64,000 nucleotides of DNA from JAWKWH01 sp963669415 (GCA_963669415.2 CAXXPS010000002.1:806001-870000); one strand, 5' to 3'; numbered from the stretch's first letter, positions 16,910-29,135 are shown. Notes: generated by a model not told the origin, from the letters alone. Made by a program: numbers and translations.

Positions 16910-17674
16910 TTAGTGGCCGCCCGGGTGGATTGCATCGTTGATGTACATGCAGGTCAGCATCGCGAACACGTAGGCCTGCAGGAAAGCGACAAGAAACTCC
17001 AACGCCGTCAGGCCGACAGCCATGGCCAACGGCAAAATGGAGCCGACAATGCCCACAAATCCGTAAGCGCTGAGCGACACGACGAAGCCGGCGAAAACTT
17101 TCAGCGTGATGTGGCCGGCCAGCATGTTTGCGAACAGACGTACCGAATGACTGATGGGCCGGGCCAGAAACGAGATGATTTCGATTGCGACGACCAGCGG
17201 CATGATTGCCATGGGAACGCCGGATGGCACGAACAGTTTCAGAAAGCCAAAACCGTTCTTCATGAAACCGTAGATCAGAACGGTTGCAAACACCATCATG
17301 GCGAGCATCACGGTAACGATCAGGTGGCTTGTCACCGTAAAGAAATAGGGAAACATGCCGATAAGATTGGCGACCAGGATGAAGGTGAAAAGGGCGAACA
17401 CGAAGGGGAAAAACTTCATACCTGCCGAGCCAGCTGAATCACGCAGCATGCCGGCCACAAATTCGTAGAGGATTTCGGAAACCGACTGCCCCCGGCCGGG
17501 AACCAGACCGCGGCTCGACGTCGTCAGATACAGAAACGCAGAGGTTAAAACGACCGTGACAACCATGAAAAGCGACGAGTTGGTGAACGAAAAATCGTAA
17601 CCGCCAATTTCGATCGGAATCAGCTGGTTGATGTGGAACTGGTGAATCGGATCGACCTTGTCAGGAGAAGCCAA
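16910..17674 (-). CDS. atpB: F-type ATP synthase subunit a
   Basis: The proton-channel subunit of FO. From the chosen start it has 254 residues and several membrane helices, with the essential arginine in the helix block ISHSVRLFANMLAGH. I place the start at the TTG at 17674, with GGGG about 7 bases upstream, because the protein then begins ASPDKVDPIHQFHI, close to homologues. The same frame stays open to 17788, but those residues overlap atpI and are not family-like. It sits between atpI and atpE in the operon. Confidence 0.93.
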   Translation of the reverse strand: MASPDKVDPIHQFHINQLIPIEIGGYDFSFTNSSLFMVVTVVLTSAFLYLTTSSRGLVPGRGQSVSEILYEFVAGMLRDSAGSAGMKFFPFVFALFTFILVANLIGMFPYFFTVTSHLIVTVMLAMMVFATVLIYGFMKNGFGFLKLFVPSGVPMAIMPLVVAIEIISFLARPISHSVRLFANMLAGHITLKVFAGFVVSLSAYGFVGIVGSILPLAMAVGLTALEFLVAFLQAYVFAMLTCMYINDAIHPGGH

Positions 17675-17711
17675 TTTCAAACCCCGTGTTTGTTCGCCGA
17701 TGACCTGGCGT

Positions 17712-18110
17712 TCATTTGTCTTCAGGCGTTTCCGCCCCGTCTCTCCGCGTGTGCTGCTCAGCCACGAGACCGGCCGAGCGCAACACATTGAGTATGCCTG
17801 CGCAAAACCCGAGGAGAAGGAATATGATCATCCCCCAAGGTGTTGTGCCAGCGAGCTTGTCGATCACCCATCCGATCGCCGCACCCACCAAAATGCCTCC
17901 AATGAACTCTGTCGACAGTCTCATCGCCATTGCAAAACCGGCGGGACTGCTGGCGGCCTTACCGGCCTTCGCCTCCTTGGGGCTTCTTTCGGCCAAAGCG
18001 GCGTCAAGTTGCCTGCGGCGGCGTTCAAGTTCATCGTCGTTGAAAGCAGGCTTGTCCGTGTCCGATTGGCCGGTCTTTCCGGCGTCTTCCGGTCCATTCG
18101 TTCCGGCCAC
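17712..18110 (-). CDS. atpI: ATP synthase accessory protein AtpI/AtpZ-like
   Basis: A 132-residue protein encoded first in the FO operon. The N-terminal 55 residues are hydrophilic and charged; two membrane helices follow (FIGGILVGAAIGWVIDKL and WGMIIFLLLGFCAGILNVL). AtpI-family proteins help assemble the c-ring, and AtpZ forms may carry magnesium or calcium. The long charged N-terminus is common in alphaproteobacteria. The AT-rich stretch at 18220-18250 upstream probably contains the operon promoter. Confidence 0.9.
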   Translation of the reverse strand: MAGTNGPEDAGKTGQSDTDKPAFNDDELERRRRQLDAALAERSPKEAKAGKAASSPAGFAMAMRLSTEFIGGILVGAAIGWVIDKLAGTTPWGMIIFLLLGFCAGILNVLRSAGLVAEQHTRRDGAETPEDK

Positions 18111-18322
18111 CGCAACCCTCCAGCCCGGTCAAACCGGTAGCCCGGCAGCCCGCTTCAAAGTCGCGCGCACCATAGTTATGCACCCCTGTCCAGTCAAGCC
18201 GGTAGTGCAGTGCACAACAGGAGCGAATTCTTTTATTATTTCAATTATTTAGCAAAGTGCGACAATGCGCCTACAATGATTCAAGAAACAGCTCCGGTGA
18301 ATCGGCGCATTCAAAGCTGGTG

Positions 18323-19501
18323 TCAGCTCCAGCCACCACCATAAGTGCGATAGAATATGTGACGGCCGATTTTCTTCATCCGCTTCATTGTACGCGCCCA
18401 ACGGGGATTGACGTAAGTGGCGTGATAATGGGTCGATGAGCCAATCTCGGGAAACCAGATCACTCCGGCAGTGACCGCCTGGGCCACCTCTTCGGCCATA
18501 TCCCAGTAGCCGGGGCTGGCAATACGGTCGCGGATGCCGTCACATGCAAAGGAGAACTGGCAACGGTTACGCCAGGATTTGTTCTGGTAGACAACACCGC
18601 ACACGGTGTTGGGATATTTCGGGTTTCTGACCCGGTTCAAGATAACCTGCGCCACCGCAGCCTGGCCTGCCACGGGTTCGCCGCGCGCCTCGAAATAGAT
18701 CCCGGCCGCGAGGCAGCGCTGTTCTTTTTTTGAGAACACCTTGGCCGGCAGCGGCTCGCGAACCCAGGCATGATCGCCCTTCAGCGACGGCGGGATGAAA
18801 CGGCCGCGTTTTTGTTCCTTTTCATCGCGCAACAGGCTCGCAAAGGGCGACGCCTTGGCATAGTCGGGTTTGGGCGGTGCGTAAGCGGTGGCCAGAATGT
18901 CCGGTGTCGTGTTGGTCACCAGACCTGCAAGCATGCGGCTGACCCCGAGCACCGGCTTTTCCTTGCGCGGCAGATGAAATGCGGTGGCGATTTTGATCTC
19001 GTTGCCTTCGATGTCGGGTTTGACAAATGCCATTGCGAAACGGTCAGCCTTTTCAGGCCTGAGCAGAGATGAGGAGCGTTTCAATACAGAGCCGGCGTTA
19101 AACTCCTTTGGCGGAGCAACCGGAGCGACCTTGATCAGCCGGTCACGTTTTTCAGACCGGTTGATGCGCATTTCATCCGGCGTTTCGTTGGCAACCGATG
19201 CCTCCGGTTCCAGTACCACCTTGCCAATACCCGGTGCGTCAACACCGCTGCCCGAGATCGAACCGGTGACCAGGTCACCGTCGGCAAATTTCATCTCCGC
19301 CTTGTGGACCGAACCTGCGCCAGATGTCTCAATGAAATTGTGCCATCGGGATTTACCGCCCTCGGAGCCAGAGACGAGGCTTGCCATATCCTGAAATGCA
19401 ATTGCCGATGGGAACGCGATCCACGCGGCAACACCGATGACAAAAGGGGCAAGGAGGGAACGGTTGATGACGCCATTGGGGCGCTTACTGAAAAGACGCA
19501 C
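18323..19501 (-). CDS. SleB-type cell wall hydrolase (Hydrolase_2)
   Basis: A 392-residue exported protein. An N-terminal hydrophobic segment (LLAPFVIGVAAWIAFPSAIAF) acts as signal or anchor, followed by a long low-complexity linker (about 40-265) and a C-terminal SleB/Hydrolase_2 domain beginning near CLAAGIYFEARGEPVAGQAAVAQVILNR (quoted in part: YFEARGEP, AVAQVILNRV). The acidic residue in FEARGE is the likely catalytic glutamate. In non-sporulating alphaproteobacteria such proteins remodel peptidoglycan. I chose the GTG at 19501, with GGAG at 8 bases, over the GTG at 19510. Confidence 0.9.
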   Translation of the reverse strand: MRLFSKRPNGVINRSLLAPFVIGVAAWIAFPSAIAFQDMASLVSGSEGGKSRWHNFIETSGAGSVHKAEMKFADGDLVTGSISGSGVDAPGIGKVVLEPEASVANETPDEMRINRSEKRDRLIKVAPVAPPKEFNAGSVLKRSSSLLRPEKADRFAMAFVKPDIEGNEIKIATAFHLPRKEKPVLGVSRMLAGLVTNTTPDILATAYAPPKPDYAKASPFASLLRDEKEQKRGRFIPPSLKGDHAWVREPLPAKVFSKKEQRCLAAGIYFEARGEPVAGQAAVAQVILNRVRNPKYPNTVCGVVYQNKSWRNRCQFSFACDGIRDRIASPGYWDMAEEVAQAVTAGVIWFPEIGSSTHYHATYVNPRWARTMKRMKKIGRHIFYRTYGGGWS

Positions 19502-19604
19502 GAAACACACTCCGAAACGCGTTACTTAGTACTTAGACTGGAGCGATAGTGCCTCGTTAACCTTGATCAGCGGTTAACAGACAAGCGAAAATTTGCCGAA
19601 ATGG

Positions 19605-21032
19605 CTAACGTTTTCTTGCCTTGCTTGCGTATGGATTCTTGCCCGCCCTGAACACCAGTCTGATCGGCACGCCGGGCATGTCGAAGTCCTTTCGAAGGCC
19701 GTTGATCAAATAGCGTTCATAGGATCGCGGCACAGCGTCGGGTCTGGTGCAGGACGCAACGAAACCTGGTGGCCTCGATTTGATCTGGGTCAGATATTTG
19801 ATCCGCAGCCGCCTGCCGGCGACGGCTGGAGGCGGATGCTGGGCCAAGGCCCGTTCCAGCCAACGATTGAGTTTGCCGGTAGGAACGCGCCGGTTCCAGA
19901 CTTCATGGGTCCGTGCAACGGCTTCCAGAAGGCGGTCCAGCCCCTTGCCGGTTTCAGCCGATACCGGAACCGCCTGCAGCCCCCGAACCTGTGGAAGAAG
20001 ACGTTCGGTCTGTTCACGTAATTGCGTCAGCGTCGCCTGCCGGTCCTCGATCAAATCCCACTTGTTGAACGCAATCACCGGCGCCCTGCCCTCACGGATG
20101 ATCAAATCGGCGATCTGGAGATCCTGTTTTTCGAACGGGATCGTTGCGTCCAGCACGATGATCACCACTTCGGCGAAACGGATTGCCCGCAATCCATCTG
20201 CAACCGAGAGTTTTTCCAGCTTTTCCTGTACCTTGGCCTTGCGGCGCATGCCGGCCGTGTCGAATAGCTTGATCTCCCGGCCGCCCCACGTCCAGTCGAC
20301 AGAAATGGAATCGCGTGTAATCCCGGCTTCCGGTCCGGTCAGCAGGCGATCTTCACCGACAAGCGAATTGATAAGCGTGGACTTCCCCGCATTGGGCCGT
20401 CCGACCACGGCGATGCGGAGCGGCTTGGTTGCATCATATGCCGGAACGTCTTCTGCGTCCGGATCATCGATGTCTTCGCCGACAATGGAATTGACGTCGT
20501 CAACAGGATCGAGTTCATCTTCGGCCAGCGCGCGTTCCTCGCCAAGCGCTTCGATCATGGCCTCGCGTAAATCAGGCAGTCCCTGCCCGTGCTCGGCAGA
20601 GATAGGTACCGGTTCACCGAGGCCCAGCTCCCATGCATCGATCAACCCGCTTTCCGATCCCCTCGCTTCGGCCTTGTTGGCCAGCACAACGATCGGCTTG
20701 CCGGTGCGCCGGACAAGATCCGCGAAAGATCGATCGGACGGCGTTAGCCCCGACTTTGCATCAACCATGAACAGGATCAGATCAGCTTCTTCGACCGCAC
20801 CGAACGTCTGCTGGCGCATGCGGCCTTCGAGACTGTCATCGGTCGCATCCTCGAAACCTGCGGTGTCGATGACCTCAAATCTCAGATCGAACAGCTTCGC
20901 ATCGTGAATTCGGCGGTCGCGCGTTACCCCGGGTGTATCATCAACGAGCGCAAGCTTTCGTCCAACCAGCCGGTTAAACAGCGTCGACTTGCCGACGTTT
21001 GGCCGGCCAACAATGACAACCTTGAAAGACAT
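19605..21032 (-). CDS. der: ribosome assembly GTPase Der (EngA)
   Basis: A 475-residue essential GTPase with two tandem G domains and a C-terminal KH-like domain, needed for 50S subunit assembly. The first P-loop is GRPNVGKSTLFN near residue 8 and the second GRPNAGKSTLIN near residue 211; NKAE and NKWD are the respective guanine-recognition motifs. The first deviates from NKxD, as in many Der proteins. An acidic linker (DEDEL-type, about residues 160-195) joins the domains. It lies 9 bases downstream of a YfgM-like gene and is probably co-transcribed with it. Confidence 0.96.
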   Translation of the reverse strand: MSFKVVIVGRPNVGKSTLFNRLVGRKLALVDDTPGVTRDRRIHDAKLFDLRFEVIDTAGFEDATDDSLEGRMRQQTFGAVEEADLILFMVDAKSGLTPSDRSFADLVRRTGKPIVVLANKAEARGSESGLIDAWELGLGEPVPISAEHGQGLPDLREAMIEALGEERALAEDELDPVDDVNSIVGEDIDDPDAEDVPAYDATKPLRIAVVGRPNAGKSTLINSLVGEDRLLTGPEAGITRDSISVDWTWGGREIKLFDTAGMRRKAKVQEKLEKLSVADGLRAIRFAEVVIIVLDATIPFEKQDLQIADLIIREGRAPVIAFNKWDLIEDRQATLTQLREQTERLLPQVRGLQAVPVSAETGKGLDRLLEAVARTHEVWNRRVPTGKLNRWLERALAQHPPPAVAGRRLRIKYLTQIKSRPPGFVASCTRPDAVPRSYERYLINGLRKDFDMPGVPIRLVFRAGKNPYASKARKR

Positions 21033-21041
21033 GATCTGCCG

Positions 21042-21707
21042 TTACGAAGCGCCGCCGGAACCGCGGATCAACTCTGCCATGAGTTCCGCCCGCTGGCGGG
21101 CGTTTCGCGGCGCAGATTCATCGGCGGAAATCTGTTCAAAAAGTTTTAGCGCATCCGACGCGTTTCCGGCTTTCCAGTCAGCGAGCGCGAGCGCCTCGCG
21201 GGCTGAGTGGCGTAACGGATTTGCATCGGGGGTTAGTTGCTCTACCCGCGTCGCGACGTCGGACCGGCTGCCATTGTCGACCAGGATGAACGCCGCGCGA
21301 AGACGCGCCATGTCGCGAACCGCATCCGCAATCGCCGAATCGGCCGCCACCGCATCAAACCCCTTAACTGCGGCGTCGAAGTCGCCTTTTTCGGCCAGCA
21401 CCGTCGCAGCGCGCATTCTGGCCAGAACCGGGTAAGACCCGTAGCCATCCTTTTCCAGATCTGCCAATGCAGCCAGTGCTTCATCTGACTTGCCTTCATT
21501 GGCCAACGTCATCGCCTGCAGAAACGCATCACCGGAGGCGCTGGCCTGGGAATCCACCCAATACTGGTAACCGCGAATGCCCGCGGTACCCGCGACAATG
21601 GCAATAGCGCCCGCAATGACCCAAATGCCATAGCGCCGCCAAAGGTCCTTGGCGCGGTCCTGGCGTAACTCGTCATCTACCTCGCGGATAAAACTGTCGT
21701 CGGACAT
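21042..21707 (-). CDS. YfgM-like membrane-anchored TPR protein
   Basis: A 221-residue protein with a short cytoplasmic N-terminus (FIREVDDELRQDRAKDLWRR), one membrane helix (YGIWVIAGAIAIVAGTAGIRG, about 27-47) and a periplasmic region of TPR-like helices. The arrangement matches the YfgM/DUF2133 family, which in E. coli works next to the SecYEG translocon and the periplasmic chaperone network. The pairing with der is widely conserved among proteobacteria and supports the assignment. The start ATG directly follows the promoter region shared with the upstream NnrU gene end. Confidence 0.88.
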   Translation of the reverse strand: MSDDSFIREVDDELRQDRAKDLWRRYGIWVIAGAIAIVAGTAGIRGYQYWVDSQASASGDAFLQAMTLANEGKSDEALAALADLEKDGYGSYPVLARMRAATVLAEKGDFDAAVKGFDAVAADSAIADAVRDMARLRAAFILVDNGSRSDVATRVEQLTPDANPLRHSAREALALADWKAGNASDALKLFEQISADESAPRNARQRAELMAELIRGSGGAS

Positions 21708-21803
21708 TTTACTACCGATCTGAAGCCCAGCAATTTTGGATCAGGCCTTGTAGCGCTTTTTTGCGGCAGCGAAAGGGGTTCGGCCAACAATTTTACGTTC
21801 GCA

Positions 21804-22373
21804 TTAGCCAAATGGCAGAACACCGAACAACCAGACGTGCAATTGCCAGACAAACAAAAGGTAAATCACGACACCCGATGCGATTGCCACGATGTCCCAC
21901 ATTACCGGCCCTTCCTCCGGCAGCGGCGCATCCCGCTTAGCGACCGAAATCCGGTCCACAATGGCCCAAACCAGAAACGAGCCGAACAGCAGGATCGAAG
22001 CCAGGTCACCATTGGCGGCAAGATGGGCCACCGCCCAAATCTTGACCGACAGAAGCATAGGATGCTTGAGCGCCGGTTTCATTTTGCCGCCGGGCAATTG
22101 TGAGACCATGAATATGATCAGCGCCAGCAACATCAAAAGGGCGACGGCATGTTTGATCCAGGCGGGTGGCTCATAGAAAAACGCTGCTTCGGGCCGGGCC
22201 AGGCCATAGCCCCATACGAGCATCACCAGCCCGACGATCGCGAAAAGCGTGTACACCCCTTTCCATGGACCCTCGCCCATTGCGGCGACACGGGAATCTC
22301 TCCATCCGGGCGCGAAGATGCGCACCGAGTGGATGCCGAGAAACAGAATCAGGCCAATGATCAGGACTGCCAT
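21804..22373 (-). CDS. NnrU family membrane protein
   Basis: A 189-residue protein with about five membrane helices. The N-terminus (MAVLIIGLILFLGIHSVRIF) and the blocks WKGVYTLFAIVGLVMLVWGYG and HPMLLSVKIWAVAHLAANGD match the NnrU/isoprenoid-type membrane family (the latter resembles methyltransferase-like membrane proteins). NnrU genes are linked to nitric oxide reduction in some denitrifiers, but no denitrification genes are in this window, so the role here is unclear. GGAG lies 8 bases before the ATG. It is divergent from the DksA-type gene. Confidence 0.9.
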   Translation of the reverse strand: MAVLIIGLILFLGIHSVRIFAPGWRDSRVAAMGEGPWKGVYTLFAIVGLVMLVWGYGLARPEAAFFYEPPAWIKHAVALLMLLALIIFMVSQLPGGKMKPALKHPMLLSVKIWAVAHLAANGDLASILLFGSFLVWAIVDRISVAKRDAPLPEEGPVMWDIVAIASGVVIYLLFVWQLHVWLFGVLPFG

Positions 22374-22485
22374 TTACGAATCTCCGTCTTGGGTTCGCGG
22401 ATGTTAGCGTTCAGGAACGCAAAGGCAAGAAATCACAATTTACGGTGTAATTGCCGCGGTTTGGCTTCCCGCATAGACTGTTCAT

Positions 22486-22821
22486 ATGACGATGGACGAG
22501 AAAACAGCACGCACACGGCTTGCCGAGAAGAAAGCAGAGCTGGTCGAGCTATCAAAATTGTCGGAGGAAGCGCGCGCTCCGGTGGAACTGGACCAGCAGG
22601 CTGTCGGGCGCCTGTCGCGCATGGACGCGCTGCAAAACCAGGCCATGCAGCAAGCCGCCGAACGAGCACGAAAGCTCGACCTGGTTCGCATTGAAATGGC
22701 TGAACGCCGGCTTTCGGAAGGCGACTACGGTTATTGCGAGGAGTGCGGCGAGGAAATTCCGGATGGCCGGCTTGCAATCGACCCGATGGCCGAGCGATGC
22801 GTGAATTGCGCCCGCGGTTGA
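22486..22821 (+). CDS. DksA/TraR-type C4 zinc finger protein
   Basis: A 111-residue protein. The first 75 residues form a helical hairpin rich in charged residues and the C-terminus carries a four-cysteine zinc finger (Cys84, Cys87, Cys105, Cys108) in the family order CEECGEEIPDGRL to RCVNC. DksA-like proteins bind the RNA polymerase secondary channel. The acidic DxxDxA tip of DksA is not obvious, with MDALQ at residues 46-50 a possible counterpart, so it may act more like the short TraR/YbiI group. An in-frame ATG at 22492 is an alternative start. Confidence 0.9.
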   Translation: MTMDEKTARTRLAEKKAELVELSKLSEEARAPVELDQQAVGRLSRMDALQNQAMQQAAERARKLDLVRIEMAERRLSEGDYGYCEECGEEIPDGRLAIDPMAERCVNCARG

Positions 22822-22919
22822 GTTGTTAACAAATCGTTACCAAAACGTCTTAACAAAGCCTTAATCTGAGCCTACCCGACCATCAGGCAGCAATTCCGCC
22901 CACGGGTCAGTATTCGAGT

Positions 22920-23900
22920 ATGGTTTTTGCGTTACGCGTTGCGTTGTTGATGCTGTCGGTTTCGTTGTGCGTAACGGTTGCGGGCGCGGGCGAGCCCGCC
23001 AAACCGCCGCAGGTAGTTCTCATTTCATTTGATGGCGCCCATGCGCTAGCGCAATGGGAGCGCAGCCGTGCCCTGTCTCGCAAGACCGGCGCACGATTTA
23101 CCTATTTTTTGTCTTGCGCCTACCTGATGAGCGAAGAGACGCGCAAAAATTATCGCGGGCCGGGCAAAAAACGCGGCAAGTCCAATGTCGGTTTCGCAAA
23201 AACGCGTGAAGAGGTAGCCGGCCGCCTGCGGCAGATCTGGGCTGCGCGGCGCGAGGGCCATGAAATGGCGAGCCACGGTTGCGGACATTTCGACGGCAAG
23301 AACTGGAGCCGGGCGAACTGGCTCGACGAGCATAGCGCATTTTCCGCAATCCTGGGTGAGGCCTGGAAACTCAACGACGTTCCGTTTGAGCCCAATGGCT
23401 GGAGGGATTTTGCGGAAAACGAGATTTCCGGGTTCCGCGCGCCTTATCTTTCGACAAACCGCACCATGTACGATGCGCTGAAAGCGCATGGATTCCGCTA
23501 TGATGCAAGCGGCGTCAGCCGGGGGCCTGCCAGTTCACAAGTCAAAGGTGGCCTTTACCGGATCCCGTTGCCGACCATTCCTGAAGGCCCGCGCGGCCGG
23601 CGCATCATCGCCATGGATTACAATCTTTTTGTCCGCCATTCTGCCGGGCTGGAACGGCCAAGTGAGGCGGACGTATTTGCAGACCGCACCTATGATGCGT
23701 TGATGGCCGCCTTCAAACGCGAGCGTTCCGGCAAACGGCGGCCACTGTCAGTCGGTTTTCATTTCACGCTGATGAATGGCGGCGCCTATTGGGACGCACT
23801 GGAGAACTTCGCTGCCAGTGTTTGCAGTGAAGCTGATGTGGCTTGCATTTCACACAGTGACTATGTGCGTATGCTCGACCAGAAGGCGGTCGGCGGCTGA
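22920..23900 (+). CDS. secreted polysaccharide deacetylase-like protein
   Basis: A 326-residue protein with a signal peptide (VALLMLSVSLCVTVAGAGEP). The N-terminal VVLISFDGAHAL corresponds to the NodB-fold motif 1 with its metal-binding Asp, and MASHGCGHFDG to the second motif with two His residues, as in CE4 deacetylases. A later GFRAPYLS matches the RxPY motif 3. So it should act on an N-acetylated polysaccharide in the periplasm or outside. It stands alone and converges on bacA, with 3 bases between the stops. The exact substrate is unknown. Confidence 0.85.
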   Translation: MVFALRVALLMLSVSLCVTVAGAGEPAKPPQVVLISFDGAHALAQWERSRALSRKTGARFTYFLSCAYLMSEETRKNYRGPGKKRGKSNVGFAKTREEVAGRLRQIWAARREGHEMASHGCGHFDGKNWSRANWLDEHSAFSAILGEAWKLNDVPFEPNGWRDFAENEISGFRAPYLSTNRTMYDALKAHGFRYDASGVSRGPASSQVKGGLYRIPLPTIPEGPRGRRIIAMDYNLFVRHSAGLERPSEADVFADRTYDALMAAFKRERSGKRRPLSVGFHFTLMNGGAYWDALENFAASVCSEADVACISHSDYVRMLDQKAVGG

Positions 23901-23903
23901 AAC

Positions 23904-25193
23904 CTACTCGGCCGGTTCGCCACGCCTGACCAAGAATTCCTTGTCAATATCCGGCAGCTCCTGCCCGGCAATCGCCGCTTCAAAAGCCTTCAGGCGCTTG
24001 TACACTGACATCAAATCCACAATGGTCGTCCAGGAATTGACCAGATACTGGAACGAGCCTTCAACGCGGCTGAATGCCTGAATGATCCGCTGCATCACTC
24101 CAAGTGTGATTGTCCCACTCACGATCGTCGGTGTCAGTGCGATGTAGGGAATTAGATTTCCAATTTGGAGATAGAATATTCGAACAACATTGAAGTACAA
24201 ATAATTGAAATATAAGCGGAAATAATTCCTTCTGATGTCCGCGAACAGCTCGCGAACCGTTGGTGGCTGGGCCCGTGTCTCGTCATCCTCGCCGTAGACC
24301 AGTTCTTTGCGGTATGCCGCTTCCACCCTTTGGTTTCGGAATTCAAGTCCAGGTAATCTAATGCCGACCAACGCAAGAAGGGCGGTGCCAAAGACTGACC
24401 AAATGATCGCGACGAAAACCAACCCTTGGCTAACTTCGCCAACGAGCGGAAGTTCCGTCACCTGTCCCGAGAGCACCCACAAAACCGGCAAAAAAGCGAT
24501 CAGCGTCATTATCGAGTCAAGCAGGTTGACCCCGAGGCTCTCGGTTATATGCGCAAAACGCATCGTGTCTTCCTGAACGCGCTGGGAGGCACCTTCGATG
24601 TGACGCAGCTTCTGCCAGCGTTCCATGTAGTAGTCATTCATTGCCGTGCGCCAGCGGAAAACATAGTGCTGCACAAAGAAGCGAAACAGGGATGAGATGA
24701 AAACATATGTGAGTGCGATTTTCAGAAAATCCACTATGCCGAAATATAATGCCGATGCCTCCACGGCATTTGGCGAGGCAAGGGCCTTCTGAATTAGATC
24801 GAAAAACCTGCCGAACCATTCGTTGATCATCACGTCGAGCTGGACGAGGAACCAGTTGACAAAGAAAATCAAGGCTGAGCCCGCCACAGACCAGCGCTGC
24901 CACGGATGCGGTGAAAAGCGCATCCAGAAGCCGCAGAAGGCGCCGATGACGATCAGAAAGAACTGGTAGAACCAGAAATTGTCGGCGGCTGATTTTGCCG
25001 AAGCAAAGGCCACCTTCGCCGCTTCATCAGCATTGTCGCCTAATGCTTCCGGAAAACCAAAACCCACCAAGTTTCCGAGGCTCAGCGAAGGTCCCAAATC
25101 GATCAGGACAAAAAACCAGAGCAGTACGCATGCCAGCGCGTAGATCGCAAAGGATGAGAAAAACAGCTTTGGGTGCGGGAAGAATGAGAACAC
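23904..25193 (-). CDS. bacA: BacA/SbmA-type peptide transporter
   Basis: A 429-residue membrane protein of the SbmA/BacA family, which imports proline-rich or nodule-specific antimicrobial peptides driven by proton motive force and, in rhizobia, affects very-long-chain fatty acids of lipid A. The N-terminus FSFFPHPKLFFSSFAIYAL closely matches rhizobial BacA, which is why I prefer the GTG at 25193 to one at 25226. The blocks FRWRTAMNDYYMERW, IEGASQRVQEDTMRF and NSWTTIVDLMSVYKRL are characteristic. There is no ATPase domain, which separates it from BclA. Neighbours do not form an operon with it. Confidence 0.93.
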   Translation of the reverse strand: MFSFFPHPKLFFSSFAIYALACVLLWFFVLIDLGPSLSLGNLVGFGFPEALGDNADEAAKVAFASAKSAADNFWFYQFFLIVIGAFCGFWMRFSPHPWQRWSVAGSALIFFVNWFLVQLDVMINEWFGRFFDLIQKALASPNAVEASALYFGIVDFLKIALTYVFISSLFRFFVQHYVFRWRTAMNDYYMERWQKLRHIEGASQRVQEDTMRFAHITESLGVNLLDSIMTLIAFLPVLWVLSGQVTELPLVGEVSQGLVFVAIIWSVFGTALLALVGIRLPGLEFRNQRVEAAYRKELVYGEDDETRAQPPTVRELFADIRRNYFRLYFNYLYFNVVRIFYLQIGNLIPYIALTPTIVSGTITLGVMQRIIQAFSRVEGSFQYLVNSWTTIVDLMSVYKRLKAFEAAIAGQELPDIDKEFLVRRGEPAE

Positions 25194-25279
25194 TGTCTGG
25201 ATACCCCGATTCGGATCGCCTGCCACCGGCTTCTACACGAAAATAAGCCGGAAACGCGATAAGGCGAATTAAATCATTG

Positions 25280-26434
25280 TCATCTGGATTTGGTATCGCG
25301 CGGCATGATGGCAGCTGAGACGAGCAGCATGATGACCGCCACCACACTGCCTGAAATAAAATTGCCTGCGCGATCCGCCAGATAACCGGCAACAATCGGA
25401 CCGATGATCTGCCCGGTTCCAAACGAAGCGGTCATCAGGCCAAGCGCCCGCCGGGGGGCGTCACCGGCCAATCTGCGAGCAGCCTGCAGGCCCTGGGCGG
25501 TGACTGCGATGAACGTACCACCGAGCAGCACCGCTGCAATGAGCGGCCCGGCATAGCCGCCAATGCTGACGCTTGCAGCAACGCCGACTGCTTCTACCAA
25601 ACAGCCGATGGCAAATGTCTTTGCCAGCCCGATACGGCGCACGGAAAAGTTCCACAGCCAGACCGAGATCAGCCCCGACAAGCCGGTCACCAGCCAGACG
25701 GCCGACTCAAACAGTCTGCCGCCTTCGCCCTGCCGGACGATTGCGACAAGGAAGGTGGCGGTAACCACATAACCGAAACCGAAAAGTCCGTAGGCGATGA
25801 TCACCCGGCGCAAGCGTCTGCTTTTGGGCAAGGGAGGTTCGGATTTCGCCGGACCCGATACGGCCGGCCCGCGATCGACGAGCAGCAGCGTCGCCAAAAA
25901 ACCGAGCGCGGATAACCCGCCAGCCCAGAGCCAGCTTGCCTGCCATTCGGCGTTTGCCAGAACCAATGCGCCGGTCATCAGCGATGACACCGCAATGCCC
26001 AACCCGACACCGCCGAAATGCATGGCCTGCAACTCATCCCGGCCGGCGGCAGCCAACTGCGTGAACACAATGGTCGACAGGAACACCATCAAAAAGGCGC
26101 TTGCCACCCCGGCGAGGAACCGGATGATCAGAAAGGAAGCCATGCCCTCGGTCAGGCCCATCAGTGCCGCGAGAACGGCTGATGCACCAAGGCAGGCAAG
26201 CATGATGAGACGTTCTCGCCCCTGTCCCCAGGCACCAGATGCAAGTACCGCTCCGATGAGATAGCCAAGATAGTTGGCCGATGCGATCAGGCCCGCGTCG
26301 GAAGCGGACAGGTCAAGCCCCTCCATCATGCCGGGTAGGATCGGCGTGTAGACAAAGCGGCCGATCCCCATGGCCACCGCCATTGCGATCATGCCGCCGA
26401 ATGCCAGTCGCAATGGTGAGGCAGGCACAGTCAT
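25280..26434 (-). CDS. YbfB/YjiJ family MFS transporter
   Basis: A 384-residue permease with about 12 membrane helices. The N-terminal stretch FGGMIAMAVAMGIGRFVYTPILPGM is diagnostic for the YbfB/YjiJ group of the major facilitator superfamily. Members are of unknown substrate and are generally assumed to be exporters. Internal repeats of GxxxG in helices are plentiful, and the loop after helix 6 is charged (SGPAKSEPPLPKSRRLRR). It is transcribed on the minus strand between gyrB and bacA, with clear intergenic gaps on both sides. Confidence 0.92.
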   Translation of the reverse strand: MTVPASPLRLAFGGMIAMAVAMGIGRFVYTPILPGMMEGLDLSASDAGLIASANYLGYLIGAVLASGAWGQGRERLIMLACLGASAVLAALMGLTEGMASFLIIRFLAGVASAFLMVFLSTIVFTQLAAAGRDELQAMHFGGVGLGIAVSSLMTGALVLANAEWQASWLWAGGLSALGFLATLLLVDRGPAVSGPAKSEPPLPKSRRLRRVIIAYGLFGFGYVVTATFLVAIVRQGEGGRLFESAVWLVTGLSGLISVWLWNFSVRRIGLAKTFAIGCLVEAVGVAASVSIGGYAGPLIAAVLLGGTFIAVTAQGLQAARRLAGDAPRRALGLMTASFGTGQIIGPIVAGYLADRAGNFISGSVVAVIMLLVSAAIMPRDTKSR

Positions 26435-26489
26435 GGGCGCAATCTATCCGCGCAAAATAATCACGCCACCATAAAATCGATTAATAGAA

Positions 26490-28937
<2,448 letters not shown>

Positions 28938-29135
28938 AAATTTCTGTGTCCAGTTCTGCTGGAGAGGCTCGCTGCAAATCCCCGCGAATCGCGAGCCGGA
29001 GTGAGGCTTCAATATAGGGGTTTTGCGCCATTTTTCCAAGTTTTGCGGCCATTTTGTCCAGCCTGCATTTTGCCGGAAACATGTGGATCGAAAAATAGTC
29101 GGCTGTTGGTGAATCAACGCCAACAGATGACGCGC

